From Deltaproteobacteria bacterium (GTDB taxonomy: Bacteria; Bdellovibrionota; Bdellovibrionia; Bdellovibrionales; Bdellovibrionaceae): a stretch of DNA of 64,000 nucleotides. The first letter of the stretch is position 1; each line of letters begins with the position of its first letter. The stretch covers positions 1 to 64,000 of the forward strand of contig JABDFK010000002.1 of the NCBI GenBank assembly GCA_013286585.1. The letters are read 5' to 3'. A program made the translations under genes and the position numbers. The notes beneath the pieces were generated by a model, which saw nothing but the letters and a program-made list of their open reading frames with translations, had not been told where the DNA came from and ran no database searches. Below are positions 1 through 8,588 of the stretch, one piece after another.

Positions 1-2
1 AA

Positions 3-857
3 AAAGATCCTGGCAATGCCACCATTCAGAAAGTGAAAGTGATTGCGAAGTCTTGGTGGTACATCGCGGTGCCACCCACCGTGGCCTTGGTGATGGGACC
101 GCTGGCTGTTTTGATTTTATTTTTCGTGGTCTCTTGCCTGGGAATTTTGGAATTCATGAAACACAGTGATTTGTTCCAAAAGCGCACCCCAGTCATCGTC
201 GTGCTTTTACTGACCACGATCTTGCAATATCTGTCGATTTTTCTGGGATGGAACACTCTTTTTTACGCCTTGATTCCCCTGGCGTTGCTTTGGGTTTTGC
301 CATTAGTGATCATTCTGAAGCCCGAGGTCGAAAACCTGCCGCGACTGATGTCACTCATGATCGGTGCTTTGCTGGTGAGTTACTACTTAAGTCATGTACC
401 CGCACTCATGATCATTCATAGTTCTTTATGGAGTTCGAGCGATCAAGCCTCGCTGGCCATATTGATTTTGATCTTTGCCACGGAAGCGAACGATGTCATG
501 CAGTTTTTGTCCGGCAAGGCCTTCGGAAGAAAAAAAATCATTCCGCAGCTGAGTCCCAACAAAACGGAAGCCGGATTTATCGGCGGACTGGTGGGGTCAA
601 TGCTGGTCTTTAGCTTTTTTGGAACTCATTTTTTGCAGATCACTTTGCTTCAATCGATGGCGATGGGTCTTTTGATTTCGATCTCTGGAATTTTCGGCGA
701 TCTGATGTTCAGTGCCGTGAAACGCTACTACCGAGTCAAAGATTTCAGTGAACTTATCCCCGGACACGGCGGCTTGCTGGATCGTTTGGATAGTTTAATT
801 TTCACCGCACCCGTGTTCTTTCATCTGATTCGCTATTTCAAAGGTGGTGGCCTGTGA
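3..857 (+). CDS. Phosphatidate cytidylyltransferase (CdsA-like), 5' end outside window
   Basis: This integral membrane protein should make CDP-diacylglycerol (or a related CDP-lipid) from phosphatidate and CTP. The C-terminus carries the full CdsA signature, SAVKRYYRVKDF followed by PGHGGLLDRLD, with the conserved K-R, K-D and H-G-G...D-R-x-D residues; hydrophobic helices fill the rest. A GTG lies at 33, but the frame is open to the window edge and upstream residues read naturally into it, so the true start is probably outside. The stop overlaps the next gene by 4 bases, and a CDP-alcohol phosphotransferase follows, which suggests a phospholipid head-group operon. A second, housekeeping cdsA may exist elsewhere. 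Confidence 0.85.
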   Translation, partial: KDPGNATIQKVKVIAKSWWYIAVPPTVALVMGPLAVLILFFVVSCLGILEFMKHSDLFQKRTPVIVVLLLTTILQYLSIFLGWNTLFYALIPLALLWVLPLVIILKPEVENLPRLMSLMIGALLVSYYLSHVPALMIIHSSLWSSSDQASLAILILIFATEANDVMQFLSGKAFGRKKIIPQLSPNKTEAGFIGGLVGSMLVFSFFGTHFLQITLLQSMAMGLLISISGIFGDLMFSAVKRYYRVKDFSELIPGHGGLLDRLDSLIFTAPVFFHLIRYFKGGGL

Positions 858-1207
858 GTGATCAAAAAATTCCAATCCTTCTGAACTTAGTGGCAGCACT
901 CATGGGGGCCTTCGGTCAATACTACTACAAAAAAGGCGGGCAAATTTTAGCCGCGGGTGGAAGTTTCCTGAATTGGCCAACAGCCGTGGGAGTTCTACTT
1001 TTCTGTGTGGTCATGGGGCTCTTCGTGGTGGCCTACAAAATGGGCGGACAGATTTCTGTCGTCTATCCATTCTATGCCACCACATTCGTCTGGGGAGCTC
1101 TGATCGGAGTTTTTCTTGAAAAGGAAATCCTGCGCCCGCTTTCATTCGCGGGTTTAGCATTGGTCGTCGTTGGCGTCGCCACTATGGCGATCGCTAGCAA
1201 ATCTTAG
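854..1207 (+). CDS. Small four-helix membrane protein, SMR/EmrE-like
   Basis: The 117-residue protein has four hydrophobic segments (about residues 8-24, 42-61, 70-90 and 95-113), the size and layout of small multidrug resistance/DMT half-proteins. It starts with GTG inside the stop of the CdsA-like gene (GTGA overlap), so it is translationally coupled. Between two lipid-synthesis genes it could move a lipid or lipid precursor across the inner membrane rather than drugs; that is inference. The membrane glutamate expected near the start of helix 1 in true EmrE exporters is not evident. Confidence 0.65.
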   Translation: MSDQKIPILLNLVAALMGAFGQYYYKKGGQILAAGGSFLNWPTAVGVLLFCVVMGLFVVAYKMGGQISVVYPFYATTFVWGALIGVFLEKEILRPLSFAGLALVVVGVATMAIASKS

Positions 1208-1220
1208 AATGGGGTACTAC

Positions 1221-1859
1221 ATGTCCGACAAACGCCGACCCATTCAAGCCAGAGAAACCCGCTGGGCTCACACCATTGCCCAGTGGCTTTATAAAAGTGG
1301 CCTGCGACCCAATAGCATTTCAGTCGCCAGTATTTTTTTTGCAGCTCTAGCGGGTGCCGCCATTGCCACTAGCGCACAAAACCTGACGGGGCTGATTGTG
1401 GGCGCCGTGCTGATTCAGTTTCGGCTGCTGTGCAATCTTTTTGATGGTATGGTGGCTGTCGAGTTCGGTCTAAAATCCAAATCCGGAGAACTCTTCAACG
1501 ATGCCCCTGATCGCCTGGCTGATACTTTCATTTTGATCGGCGTCGGGTATTCTCTGCGAACCATCACTTGGGGCAGCGACCTTGGCTGGCTGGCTGCCAG
1601 CCTTGCAGTGTTGACGGCCTACGTGAGAGTTCTTGGGGTTTCTGCGGGCTCCAAAACTTATTTTTTGGGGCCCATGGCTAAACAACATCGAATGGCACTT
1701 GTCACCTTGGCGTGCCTGCTGGCTGCGGCGGAAAAATATTTTTGGCACAGCGAATATTCGCTGATCACGGCCTTGCTCATTGTGATATTCGGATCCGCAA
1801 TCACGGCCGCACGTCGCCTGCACCGAATTTATCTAGAGTTGGAAAGTAAACCCGACTGA
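1221..1859 (+). CDS. CDP-alcohol phosphatidyltransferase family protein with variant active-site motif
   Basis: This multi-helix inner-membrane enzyme of about 212 residues belongs to the family that swaps CMP of a CDP-alcohol for another alcohol. The family motif D-x2-D-G-x2-A-R-x8-G-x3-D-x3-D is recognisable as NLFDGMVAVE followed by SGELFNDAPDRLAD. The first and third aspartates read as asparagine, and A-R reads as A-V. The start at 1221 is chosen because GGGG lies about 6 bases upstream; an in-frame ATG at 1170 would run deep into the preceding gene. The CdsA-like gene upstream would supply the CDP-lipid. The altered metal ligands suggest an unusual substrate or a known diverged subfamily. 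Confidence 0.75.
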   Translation: MSDKRRPIQARETRWAHTIAQWLYKSGLRPNSISVASIFFAALAGAAIATSAQNLTGLIVGAVLIQFRLLCNLFDGMVAVEFGLKSKSGELFNDAPDRLADTFILIGVGYSLRTITWGSDLGWLAASLAVLTAYVRVLGVSAGSKTYFLGPMAKQHRMALVTLACLLAAAEKYFWHSEYSLITALLIVIFGSAITAARRLHRIYLELESKPD

Positions 1860-1996
1860 TGGGGAGATTCACCTCGTAAAATCTGGGGTATATTTTCTAT
1901 CACTGAAAACGCCGCGCCAATCGACCCTGGCTCTAAACTTGCACTGAGAATTCCTGTGCACTCACTTTATGAGTGAATTTTTAACAGGAGAACACC

Positions 1997-2845
1997 ATGA
2001 AACACAGAGATGATTCTGCAAACATTAACAAAAATATTCATGACACCATGACACATCGGCATTTCATCTGCTGGCGTTCTAGTCTTGCGGGCCTTTTGAT
2101 CTCTGGCCTTATTTTCTCTGCGGCCTTGGCAGCAGGAATTGGCTTTGGCGGGGTCGGCCTTAACGCCGATACTACAGCGGCCAATGCCGGAATGTTCACT
2201 GGGGTTTGGATTTTAGTTTCTGTAGTTTTAGCCCTTTTTGGAGGAAGTTATTTTTCTGTGCGCTTCGGCCGTTTTCAAACTTCAGTGGTGGCCTCGGCCC
2301 AAGGCGCACTGATAGCCTCTCTGTTCACCGCTATCATTCTGAGCCAAACTTTCATGGCGTTGGGTGCTGCAGGTCGTTTTGCTGGTAAAGCCGCTGCTGG
2401 AATTACCATGGCTGCAGGCGCTACCGTTGGCGCCATGGCACAAAACTCAGCCGTGCAAAATATGGTAGAGGACTCACTGAACGGCCTCAAATTGGGCGAC
2501 AAACCTGAAGTCATTGTCAGCGGCTATTCTGCCCGTTTATTACAGGGTGACACTGAAAGTGCCACTAGTTACCTAGCTGCCAAAACTGGAATTACTCCTG
2601 CCGATGCTCAGGCGCGAATGGCGACTCTGCAAGTGAAGTTGGACGAGATGGCCGTTAAAACTCGAGAAGGTGCGGCGGCTGCAATGAAGGCGACAGGTTG
2701 GACATTGTTCACTTTCATTCTCTTAAGTATTGTTTCCGCCATAGCTGGTGGTGTGGCTGCAGCACAAATTAATTTCAGACACCCACTCGATGTTTCTGAT
2801 TCTAGTTCCGTATACGGTCGCCGCGGTGAACCCTTAACCGTTTAG
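1997..2845 (+). CDS. Membrane protein of unknown function, glycine/alanine-rich
   Basis: The 282-residue protein has hydrophobic segments at about residues 28-48, 68-90, 98-130 and 232-256, the third being Gly/Ala rich (AGRFAGKAAAGITMAAGATVG). A soluble loop of about 100 residues between segments 3 and 4 contains residues that may form a coiled helix pair. A good Shine-Dalgarno (AACAGGAG) precedes the ATG. I do not recognise the family. It is followed after 32 bases by a secreted Ser/Thr-rich protein and further on by a hemerythrin gene, so it may belong to an envelope-stress group. Confidence 0.7.
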   Translation: MKHRDDSANINKNIHDTMTHRHFICWRSSLAGLLISGLIFSAALAAGIGFGGVGLNADTTAANAGMFTGVWILVSVVLALFGGSYFSVRFGRFQTSVVASAQGALIASLFTAIILSQTFMALGAAGRFAGKAAAGITMAAGATVGAMAQNSAVQNMVEDSLNGLKLGDKPEVIVSGYSARLLQGDTESATSYLAAKTGITPADAQARMATLQVKLDEMAVKTREGAAAAMKATGWTLFTFILLSIVSAIAGGVAAAQINFRHPLDVSDSSSVYGRRGEPLTV

Positions 2846-2877
2846 ATGAGACGCCGCCTTTAAGTAAGGAGCTTTTT

Positions 2878-3297
2878 ATGAAACGAACATTTTGGACTCT
2901 CTCAAGCACTCTTGTTTCCATAGTGATTATGGCTGGGGTTGGTTCCGGCGCTGCGACTGGAACCAACGGCGCCGCCCCTGGCGCGAATGGCGCGCTGAAT
3001 ACCCCCGACGGGGCCATGAACAATGGTTCTACTGGGAGGTTAACCGAGGGAGCTATTAAGCAAAATAGTTCGAACACTGGTACTACGGACAGTAGCACTC
3101 AATCAGACACTGAGACTGACTTGACCGTGAACAAGTCCGCCAATCACTCCACAACTAAGACCACTTCTACGACTCACAAAAAACATCATCGAACGACGGC
3201 CCCCGAAAATTCCTACGAGACCAGTCACCTCAACGACGGCACCACTAGTGGTGGCCGGGCGCCTTCCACGGATGACGACTCCAATACGAAACAGTGA
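2878..3297 (+). CDS. Secreted Ser/Thr/Asn-rich low-complexity protein
   Basis: The 139-residue protein begins with a signal-peptide-like segment (MKRTFWTLSSTLVSIVIMAG) followed by Gly/Ala/Asn-rich sequence and then a long region of Ser, Thr, Asp and His with no hydrophobic core. The composition points to an unstructured extracytoplasmic protein. The Shine-Dalgarno AAGGAG sits 6-7 bases before the ATG. No catalytic motif or recognisable family is visible. The preceding membrane protein is 32 bases away, so they are probably co-transcribed. Confidence 0.6.
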   Translation: MKRTFWTLSSTLVSIVIMAGVGSGAATGTNGAAPGANGALNTPDGAMNNGSTGRLTEGAIKQNSSNTGTTDSSTQSDTETDLTVNKSANHSTTKTTSTTHKKHHRTTAPENSYETSHLNDGTTSGGRAPSTDDDSNTKQ

Positions 3298-3506
3298 TTT
3301 GTACCGCATAAACCTCAGGTCAATCATGAACCCAAGTTGCCGTTTCCTCGGATGCGGATTCCAGTGATGGGCGGACTTCCTATTTAAGAGCGCACTTTCC
3401 CCAAAGGCGTGGAGCTTTACCCCGGTTGAATTGTTCCCATCAACAAGGAGTCCCGCGCCATGGCACCATCCTTGCTGTATCCACTGACAAACACGAAGGA
3501 GAAACC

Positions 3507-4049
3507 ATGAAGAAACAGTCCACCAGGCGCGCCACGAAAACTTCCAGCAAAGAGGATATCATTCAGCTCATCTTAGCCGATCACAAACCTCTCAAAAAAT
3601 TAATTAAAATTATGAAAGACGTGGATAACAAGTCGTTAAACGAGCGGCGCACGGCCTTCTCTGAATTCGCACCGTTACTGATGGCGCATGCAAATCCGGA
3701 AGAATTTGCCCTCTACGCCGAGCTAAAAACCAATAGCGAAGACATGCGCCTAGAAGGCACAGAAGGCGAACTAGAACATGGTTTGGCGGACCAATTGATT
3801 GAGGAAACTAAATCCACTCAAGATGCGACTTTGTGGTCAGCGCGGGCGAAGATCTTGGCAGAAATGGTCGAGCATCACATTGAGGAAGAAGAAGGCGAAA
3901 TGCTGCCAGAGTTCAAAAAAAAATCAGTGCTTGAAGTGCGCATTGAGCTTGGAAAGAAATATCTAGAAAGACAAAAACAGCTACAAGAAGCGCCCGACCA
4001 CAGGATCGCGCCAAAAAAACAGAATCTCTCTGAGCATTTTCACAGCTAG
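3507..4049 (+). CDS. Hemerythrin HHE-domain protein
   Basis: This cytoplasmic protein of about 180 residues has two HHE repeats that would bind a diiron centre: ADHKPLKKLI and MAHANPEEFALY in the first half, ELEHGLADQL and VEHHIEEEEGEMLPEF in the second. HHE proteins bind O2, NO or iron, or act as stress sensors. The start at 3507 has GAAGGAG just upstream; an in-frame ATG at 3426 lacks a ribosome site. The next gene begins 12 bases after the stop with a perfect Shine-Dalgarno, so the two form an operon. The basic, disordered termini are typical of this group. Confidence 0.85.
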   Translation: MKKQSTRRATKTSSKEDIIQLILADHKPLKKLIKIMKDVDNKSLNERRTAFSEFAPLLMAHANPEEFALYAELKTNSEDMRLEGTEGELEHGLADQLIEETKSTQDATLWSARAKILAEMVEHHIEEEEGEMLPEFKKKSVLEVRIELGKKYLERQKQLQEAPDHRIAPKKQNLSEHFHS

Positions 4050-4061
4050 AAGGAGGACCTC

Positions 4062-4229
4062 GTGACTCGCGAAACTAAGACCACTCACTCGGCGAAACAG
4101 AAGCGCCAGGCCAAGCACATTGAAGACTCTGAAGAGAAAGCTGGGAAGAGTAAAGCAGAGGCGACGCGAATTGCTTGGTCCACTGTGAATCGTCCAATGG
4201 CTCGCACGAGCCGACAAAATATGCATTGA
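4062..4229 (+). CDS. Small basic KQKRQ/AW-TVN family protein (55 aa)
   Basis: This short gene starts with GTG at 4062, preceded by an ideal Shine-Dalgarno (AAGGAGG at 4050-4056), and encodes 55 residues. It contains SAKQKRQAKHIEDS and EATRIAWSTVNR, the hallmarks of a widespread family of small stress-associated proteins often labelled plasmid-stabilisation proteins without evidence for that role. It sits directly behind the hemerythrin gene, so I infer co-expression under oxidative or general stress. The minus strand over it holds only an unsupported reading frame. Confidence 0.8.
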   Translation: MTRETKTTHSAKQKRQAKHIEDSEEKAGKSKAEATRIAWSTVNRPMARTSRQNMH

Positions 4230-4238
4230 CGTAAGGGA

Positions 4239-5315
4239 CTAACGGGAATTCATTGGGCTGGTTTGTGCCGGCCGTTCATCGGAACCGGGCACAGGCCGAC
4301 TGGCCAATTTGGTGAATATTTGTTTCTCTTTGAGCTCAAGATCTTTTTTCACTTGTGCTTGTACAAGCTTGGCGTTGGCAGGAGTGCAATCCGGAGGGTC
4401 GCCCTTAAACGTCCGCTTCAAAGTGCCGTTGGAAGCCAACACGTCACAATTCTTTTTACGAATACAGTCCGTCGACTGCGGAGCAAAAAGCTCAAACATA
4501 TTTCCAACTCCGCTTAAAGTCAGTCCGTCGCAGGCCTTGCTCACGGCCGTGTGAGGACCGGAATCCATGGCAGCCTCTGCGGCCTCCATTGCCGGATTGA
4601 CGTAATGAAGTTCCACGTTATCAATCAGGTAAGAGCCATCGTTAGTGCAGGAAACTGTTCCGTCATAGATCGCTTTTCTGATGAGATGAATCTCTGCCTT
4701 ATTGATGGCAGCTACCTGACCGACCGCTCCCACAGTGACGCCCAAAACACAGGAGTAAGCAGGCTCTCCGACATAGTGCCAGGCATAGGTGGCTCCCGTC
4801 ACTGTGGCATCGGCTGCCGCATTCATAAAATCGGAAAATTTCCCAGCATAGGCAGGTGAAACCAATAAGTTCGGCCAAAATGATTTCTGGGTGTAGGCTT
4901 TACCGTCAACAAATTCATTAAAAAGACGAATGAACAAAGCATCAAAAGCTTCACCCGGCTTCACTTTTAAAATGACACCAGCCGAAGTTTTATAATATCC
5001 CGACTTGGCGTCTTTGATCATCGCCAATTTTCCCCAGCTGACTTTGTCTTTTTCAATTTTTGCTGGTGTCAAAGAGTCCGTGGGCTGAATCCCCTTCTTA
5101 GCAAGAAAGGAGAGGACGTTGTCAATTTGTTGTCCGTCGACAAAGTTCAACATCCGAAAGGCCGCAAAAAAATCGCCGTAAGTTCTGTAGATATTGATAA
5201 ATTCGGCACAGCTTTGCGGAGTGACTTGCGGAAGATCCCCAGATTTTGGATTTTCCTTGGACAGGGAATTTAAACTGAAAAAAAGAAGTGTCATCAAAAT
5301 AAAAAGACGAATCAT
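4239..5315 (-). CDS. Secreted protein of unknown function (358 aa)
   Basis: A signal peptide (MIRLFILMTLLFFSLNSLSKE) is followed by a soluble domain with about nine cysteines, mostly in the C-terminal half, consistent with periplasmic disulfides. The central SPAYAGKFSDFMNAAADATV stretch is rich in small residues and could be a second weakly hydrophobic region. The C-terminus is basic and polar (VPGSDERPAQTSPMNSR). I recognise no enzyme motif. The gene ends 10 bases from the convergent small KQKRQ-type gene and has no obvious operon partner. Confidence 0.75.
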   Translation of the reverse strand: MIRLFILMTLLFFSLNSLSKENPKSGDLPQVTPQSCAEFINIYRTYGDFFAAFRMLNFVDGQQIDNVLSFLAKKGIQPTDSLTPAKIEKDKVSWGKLAMIKDAKSGYYKTSAGVILKVKPGEAFDALFIRLFNEFVDGKAYTQKSFWPNLLVSPAYAGKFSDFMNAAADATVTGATYAWHYVGEPAYSCVLGVTVGAVGQVAAINKAEIHLIRKAIYDGTVSCTNDGSYLIDNVELHYVNPAMEAAEAAMDSGPHTAVSKACDGLTLSGVGNMFELFAPQSTDCIRKKNCDVLASNGTLKRTFKGDPPDCTPANAKLVQAQVKKDLELKEKQIFTKLASRPVPGSDERPAQTSPMNSR

Positions 5316-5462
5316 CTGTGCTCCCTAAAGGTTCTATTTTGCCTCAGAATGGCGGCTTTTCAAAATTGCAAAGATAAACTGGACGTAGAGCCCTGGATCC
5401 AGGCACACCAGGCGGCTTGTATCGTTACTGTGTTGACCAATAATCTTGATGGGGTTAAAAAA

Positions 5463-5684
5463 ATGAATATGGGAATCAGGCCTGATATCAAAATTTCTAA
5501 AGGCAGTTTTCTAATAACAGCTGTGGTGAGTGCTTTGCTCGTTTTCGGGATCGTAATTTCTACGGGTTTCTTTGAAAGATTAGGCACTTTAGAAATTGCC
5601 GGCCTTGTTGGCGTTTCAATTTGTTTGGCTATTGGCTATCAATTTTTGCTAAAAAAGACGCTTAGAAGAAGTCCGAAAGTATAG
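5463..5684 (+). CDS. Small two-helix membrane protein (about 73 aa)
   Basis: From the ATG at 5463 this frame encodes a polar N-terminus and two hydrophobic helices (about FLITAVVSALLVFGIVIST and LEIAGLVGVSICLAIGYQFLL) with a basic tail (KKTLRRSPKV), a credible positive-inside hairpin. An upstream start at 5349 is possible but would add a sequence without protein character. GGGG about 8 bases ahead of 5463 is a weak ribosome site. No family is recognised, and its reality rests on the helix pattern alone. Confidence 0.45.
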   Translation: MNMGIRPDIKISKGSFLITAVVSALLVFGIVISTGFFERLGTLEIAGLVGVSICLAIGYQFLLKKTLRRSPKV

Positions 5685-5747
5685 CGCCTGCCAAAGAGAT
5701 TTATCGCCTCGCTCAACTTTGACTAAAGCTTAAATTCTTAGGGTGAA

Positions 5748-7124
5748 TCACACTTGAATTTTTTTCCAGCGACCCAATTTGAAATAGCGCCAGGAGATGA
5801 GGGTCAGTAAAACATGGGCGATCGGCACGGCGATCAGAGCACCCATGGCTTTTAAATCTGTGTGGTAAACCAGAATATGCGCCAGCGGCAATTGAAAGCA
5901 CCAAAAGCAAACCACGTTGAAACGATTTGGAGTTTTCGTATCACCGGCACCGTTGATTGCCTGGGTCAGCACCATTCCAAAACCAAAAAAGACAAATCCA
6001 GTGGCAATGATTCGAAGGCTTGAAATGGCATAAGCCAACACGGTGGAATCTTGTGTAAAAATTCGGACCGCAGGGCCGGTGAAAATCAGTAGGACCAGCA
6101 TCACGGCAGCCATAAAAAAGCCCGTATATTTGACTGTCAGCCAAACACTCTCTTCCGCCCGATCGTATTCTTTGGCACCTAGATTTTGTCCCATCAAAGT
6201 TGCGGCCGCATTGCTCAAGCCCCAGGCCGGAAGCATGAAGAAAACGAAAATACGAAAAGCGATCTGCGCCCCCGCCGACGCCGCCGTGCCTCCGCTTTCC
6301 GCGACCATGCGGGTGATCAAAATCCAGCTGCCACTGCCGATCAGAAACTGCAAGCTGGCCGGCCAAGCCACGGTGAATATGTGCCGAAGGGAGCTCAGGT
6401 CCAGATTGAAATGTTGACGGCGCAAGAGCACTGAACTTTTGCCGCCAAAAATATGATAGCACTGGAAAATCACTCCCGATCCACGACCGATGACAGTGGC
6501 CATCGCCGCGCCCTGCACTCCATAAAAATGAATAAGTACAGGACACAATACAATGTTGACCCCGCTGGCCAACCATAGACTGCGCATGGCCATGGTGGCA
6601 TCCCCCACACCACGAAAAATTCCGTTGATCAAAAAGAGAAGCAGAATCATCAGGTTTCCGCCCAGTAGAATCTGCATAAAGCCAGCCCCGTCCTTCACGA
6701 CCTCAGCACTAGCACCCATCAGTCTTAAAATATCTTGTGAGAAAACAATTCCGACCCCAGAGATAAAAAGCGAAGCTATCAAGGCCAAAAGAATCGATTG
6801 CGCTGCAGCCTGTCCGACCGCTGCGGAATTTTTCTCGCCGGTCCTACGAGCAACAATCGCGGAAGCTCCGATGCTCAGACCCATTGCCACAGAATAAACC
6901 AGGGTCACCACCGCTTCGGTCAATCCCACCGTGGCAATAGCGTTGGCTCCCAGACCGCTAACAAAAAACATGTCCACCACGGCAAAGACACTCTCTAACC
7001 CCAATTCTAAAATCATCGGAATAGCTAGCAAGATCACGGCCTCGGAAATTTTCCCCTGAGTGTAATCATGTTTCTCGCCTTTGAGAGCTCTCAAGACGAC
7101 CTGAAATGCGCTTTTTATGACCAT
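5748..7124 (-). CDS. MATE-family multidrug/cation antiporter
   Basis: The 458-residue inner-membrane protein has about twelve hydrophobic helices in two similar halves. Characteristic MATE stretches include IPMILELGLESVFAVVDMFF near residue 40 and TVGLTEAVVTLVYSVAMGLS. The family exports cationic compounds using Na+ or H+ gradients. Length and N-terminal topology match DinF/NorM-type members. It stands alone: the flanking genes are on the opposite strand or unrelated. The substrate cannot be read from the sequence. Confidence 0.9.
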   Translation of the reverse strand: MVIKSAFQVVLRALKGEKHDYTQGKISEAVILLAIPMILELGLESVFAVVDMFFVSGLGANAIATVGLTEAVVTLVYSVAMGLSIGASAIVARRTGEKNSAAVGQAAAQSILLALIASLFISGVGIVFSQDILRLMGASAEVVKDGAGFMQILLGGNLMILLLFLINGIFRGVGDATMAMRSLWLASGVNIVLCPVLIHFYGVQGAAMATVIGRGSGVIFQCYHIFGGKSSVLLRRQHFNLDLSSLRHIFTVAWPASLQFLIGSGSWILITRMVAESGGTAASAGAQIAFRIFVFFMLPAWGLSNAAATLMGQNLGAKEYDRAEESVWLTVKYTGFFMAAVMLVLLIFTGPAVRIFTQDSTVLAYAISSLRIIATGFVFFGFGMVLTQAINGAGDTKTPNRFNVVCFWCFQLPLAHILVYHTDLKAMGALIAVPIAHVLLTLISWRYFKLGRWKKIQV

Positions 7125-7183
7125 GAACTAAAGATACCTGAGGCCTTGAAATTTGCAATGATCGGCGTTCTTTCTAGGCGGGA

Positions 7184-8401
7184 CTATAGCGCCCGAAGGA
7201 AAGCCTTCCATCGGCGCTGGCCCGTCACATTTCCAGCAGGGTCAGTGTCATTTCGAATGTCGTAAGGTCCCGCCCCATAAATTTCAATGCACCAAGACCA
7301 TCCATATTGATTGAACAGGGAACTGACGTCCTCGATGTATTTGTCTCCGCCTAAGTCACCGGCATAGACATCAGTATCAAATTCACCCACAAAAATCAGA
7401 TAGTGCTTGGCCTTCTGGATGTCCCGCGCGTCTTCCAGCTGATCTTGAATCTGTTGTTTGTCCCACATGAGGTCAGCAATCGTTCCGGGATACTTAACCC
7501 CATAAGGCCTTCCTCGAATATTTTGGCCAGCGAATTCATGTGGCAGATAAAAGTGAGGACTGATTACAATTCGTTCGCTGGGATCCGTCACATCCAAATA
7601 AGAAAGAGTTTTAATGGACGGAATACTGAGCTTATAACTGATTCTGAGTCGAGGCGACTCTACCACGGCGTAAGTGCAGTGGTCATAATGTCGGATTTCA
7701 GCAATCGCTCGATTCGCCAGCGCGTTCCACTGAGCCGCCGCTTCCGCCAGAGTCCCAGGGGGAGAAGGCTCATTCAATATATCGTATCCGATGACCGTGG
7801 GAAATTGCGAACTCATGAGCTTAGCGACCACTCCCCAAGCTGAAACCATAAGATCTTGATCCGCTTTGTCGGTCCAAAAAACATCTTTCGGCAAAGTCGT
7901 GGTGTCCCTCTTGAAGCCAGGAAATGTATGGGGATCAATGATCACGTGCATGCCCAAGGATTTCGCCCAGCCCACGACCTCCTGAAGCCTTTGCAAAGCT
8001 TCATTGTTAATTTGATTCTTTCCATCTTTTTTGATCAGTGGAGTGTGCCGAAACGAAAGTCGGATCAGTGTGGCTCTATGAGATCTAAGATCCCGAAGAA
8101 AATCTTGAGTCACCTCATCGAGGTTCACATCGGCTCCCTTCATAGACATCCAGTCTTGGTCGCGGAATGAACAAGACTGGGGGATGGGCGCCAATGCCGC
8201 CAGAGAATATGGAGCCGGATTCACAGTCGTTCGTCGAAAACCCTGAGCGCAATTCTGGCAGATCCCCAACAGCGCAAGGGCAAAAAGAAATAACCCCGCC
8301 ATTTTCATGGTTGAAAAAGTCGACACGCGGTCCTCCAACGAAAATTGTAGGATTCCCCGCCCACAGTTGCTGAACGCAGTCTTAAAATGAGTCCTTGGCA
8401 T
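7184..8401 (-). CDS. Secreted glycoside hydrolase family 5 enzyme
   Basis: This is a (beta/alpha)8-barrel hydrolase. GYDILNEPSPP (about residue 210) supplies the acid/base glutamate of the GH5 N-E-P motif, and LIFVGEFDTD (about residue 340) the nucleophile glutamate. Upstream hallmarks are IRLSFRHTPL and MHVIIDPHTF. A signal segment (MKMAGLFLFALALLG) begins about 33 residues in. The ATG at 8401 has GGAGGG at ideal spacing, while the ATG at 8308 places the signal peptide at the true N-terminus but lacks a ribosome site, so the start is unsettled. GH5 members cleave beta-glucans or mannans; the substrate is unknown. It lies just outside the ICE. Confidence 0.85.
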   Translation of the reverse strand: MPRTHFKTAFSNCGRGILQFSLEDRVSTFSTMKMAGLFLFALALLGICQNCAQGFRRTTVNPAPYSLAALAPIPQSCSFRDQDWMSMKGADVNLDEVTQDFLRDLRSHRATLIRLSFRHTPLIKKDGKNQINNEALQRLQEVVGWAKSLGMHVIIDPHTFPGFKRDTTTLPKDVFWTDKADQDLMVSAWGVVAKLMSSQFPTVIGYDILNEPSPPGTLAEAAAQWNALANRAIAEIRHYDHCTYAVVESPRLRISYKLSIPSIKTLSYLDVTDPSERIVISPHFYLPHEFAGQNIRGRPYGVKYPGTIADLMWDKQQIQDQLEDARDIQKAKHYLIFVGEFDTDVYAGDLGGDKYIEDVSSLFNQYGWSWCIEIYGAGPYDIRNDTDPAGNVTGQRRWKAFLRAL

Positions 8402-8422
8402 AAGCATCCCTCCAAATGGGTC

Positions 8423-8462
8423 ACCGGTATTCCGGAATACCGGTTAACAGGTATTCTGGAAT
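8423..8462 (-). repeat. 40-bp palindromic repeat, copy 1, downstream of tRNA-Leu
   Basis: Read on the minus strand this is a near-perfect palindrome: ATTCCAGAATACC, a GTTAAC centre, GGTATTCCGGAAT, then ACCGGT. It starts 13 bases after the CCA end of tRNA-Leu. A second copy (36 of 40 bases identical by my alignment) follows tRNA-Ala at 44391, in the same orientation relative to its tRNA and 14 bases from the CCA. There is no T-tract, so it is not a classical terminator. It resembles REP-type repeats. Confidence 0.8.
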
Positions 8463-8475
8463 GACAGTATGTGAA

Positions 8476-8567
8476 TGGTGCCCCGGGCCGGACTTGAACC
8501 GGCACGACCGTTTAACCGAATCCCAGGATTTTAAGTCCTGTGCGTCTACCAATTTCGCCACCGGGGC
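8476..8567 (-). tRNA. tRNA-Leu (anticodon UAA), functional copy at attL
   Basis: The 92-nt gene includes the encoded CCA. The acceptor stem GCCCCGG/CCGGGGC pairs fully. The anticodon stem CAGGA/TCCTG encloses a loop with TAA, and a long variable arm marks a class II tRNA. The T-arm GGTTCAAGTCC is normal. The 3' half and flank are chromosomal, but the upstream (right-hand) flank belongs to the ICE, so transcription must now start from an element promoter, for which 8589-8617 is an excellent candidate. Confidence 0.95.
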
Positions 8568-8570
8568 ACA
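8486..8570. repeat. attL direct repeat
   Basis: This 85-bp block is identical to 33022-33106. It spans the tRNA-Leu gene from the T-arm side of the acceptor stem through the 5' end plus three bases. To its left the acceptor strand differs from the right copy at three positions (8482, 8484, 8485). The crossover must lie within the identical block and cannot be placed more exactly. Confidence 0.9.
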
Positions 8571-8588
8571 TACGTGAAATAACGACAA

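Noticed and set aside
3103-3327. Minus-strand frame opposite the Ser/Thr-rich gene
   Set aside because: It mirrors a low-complexity coding region, lacks a ribosome site and has an implausible basic composition.
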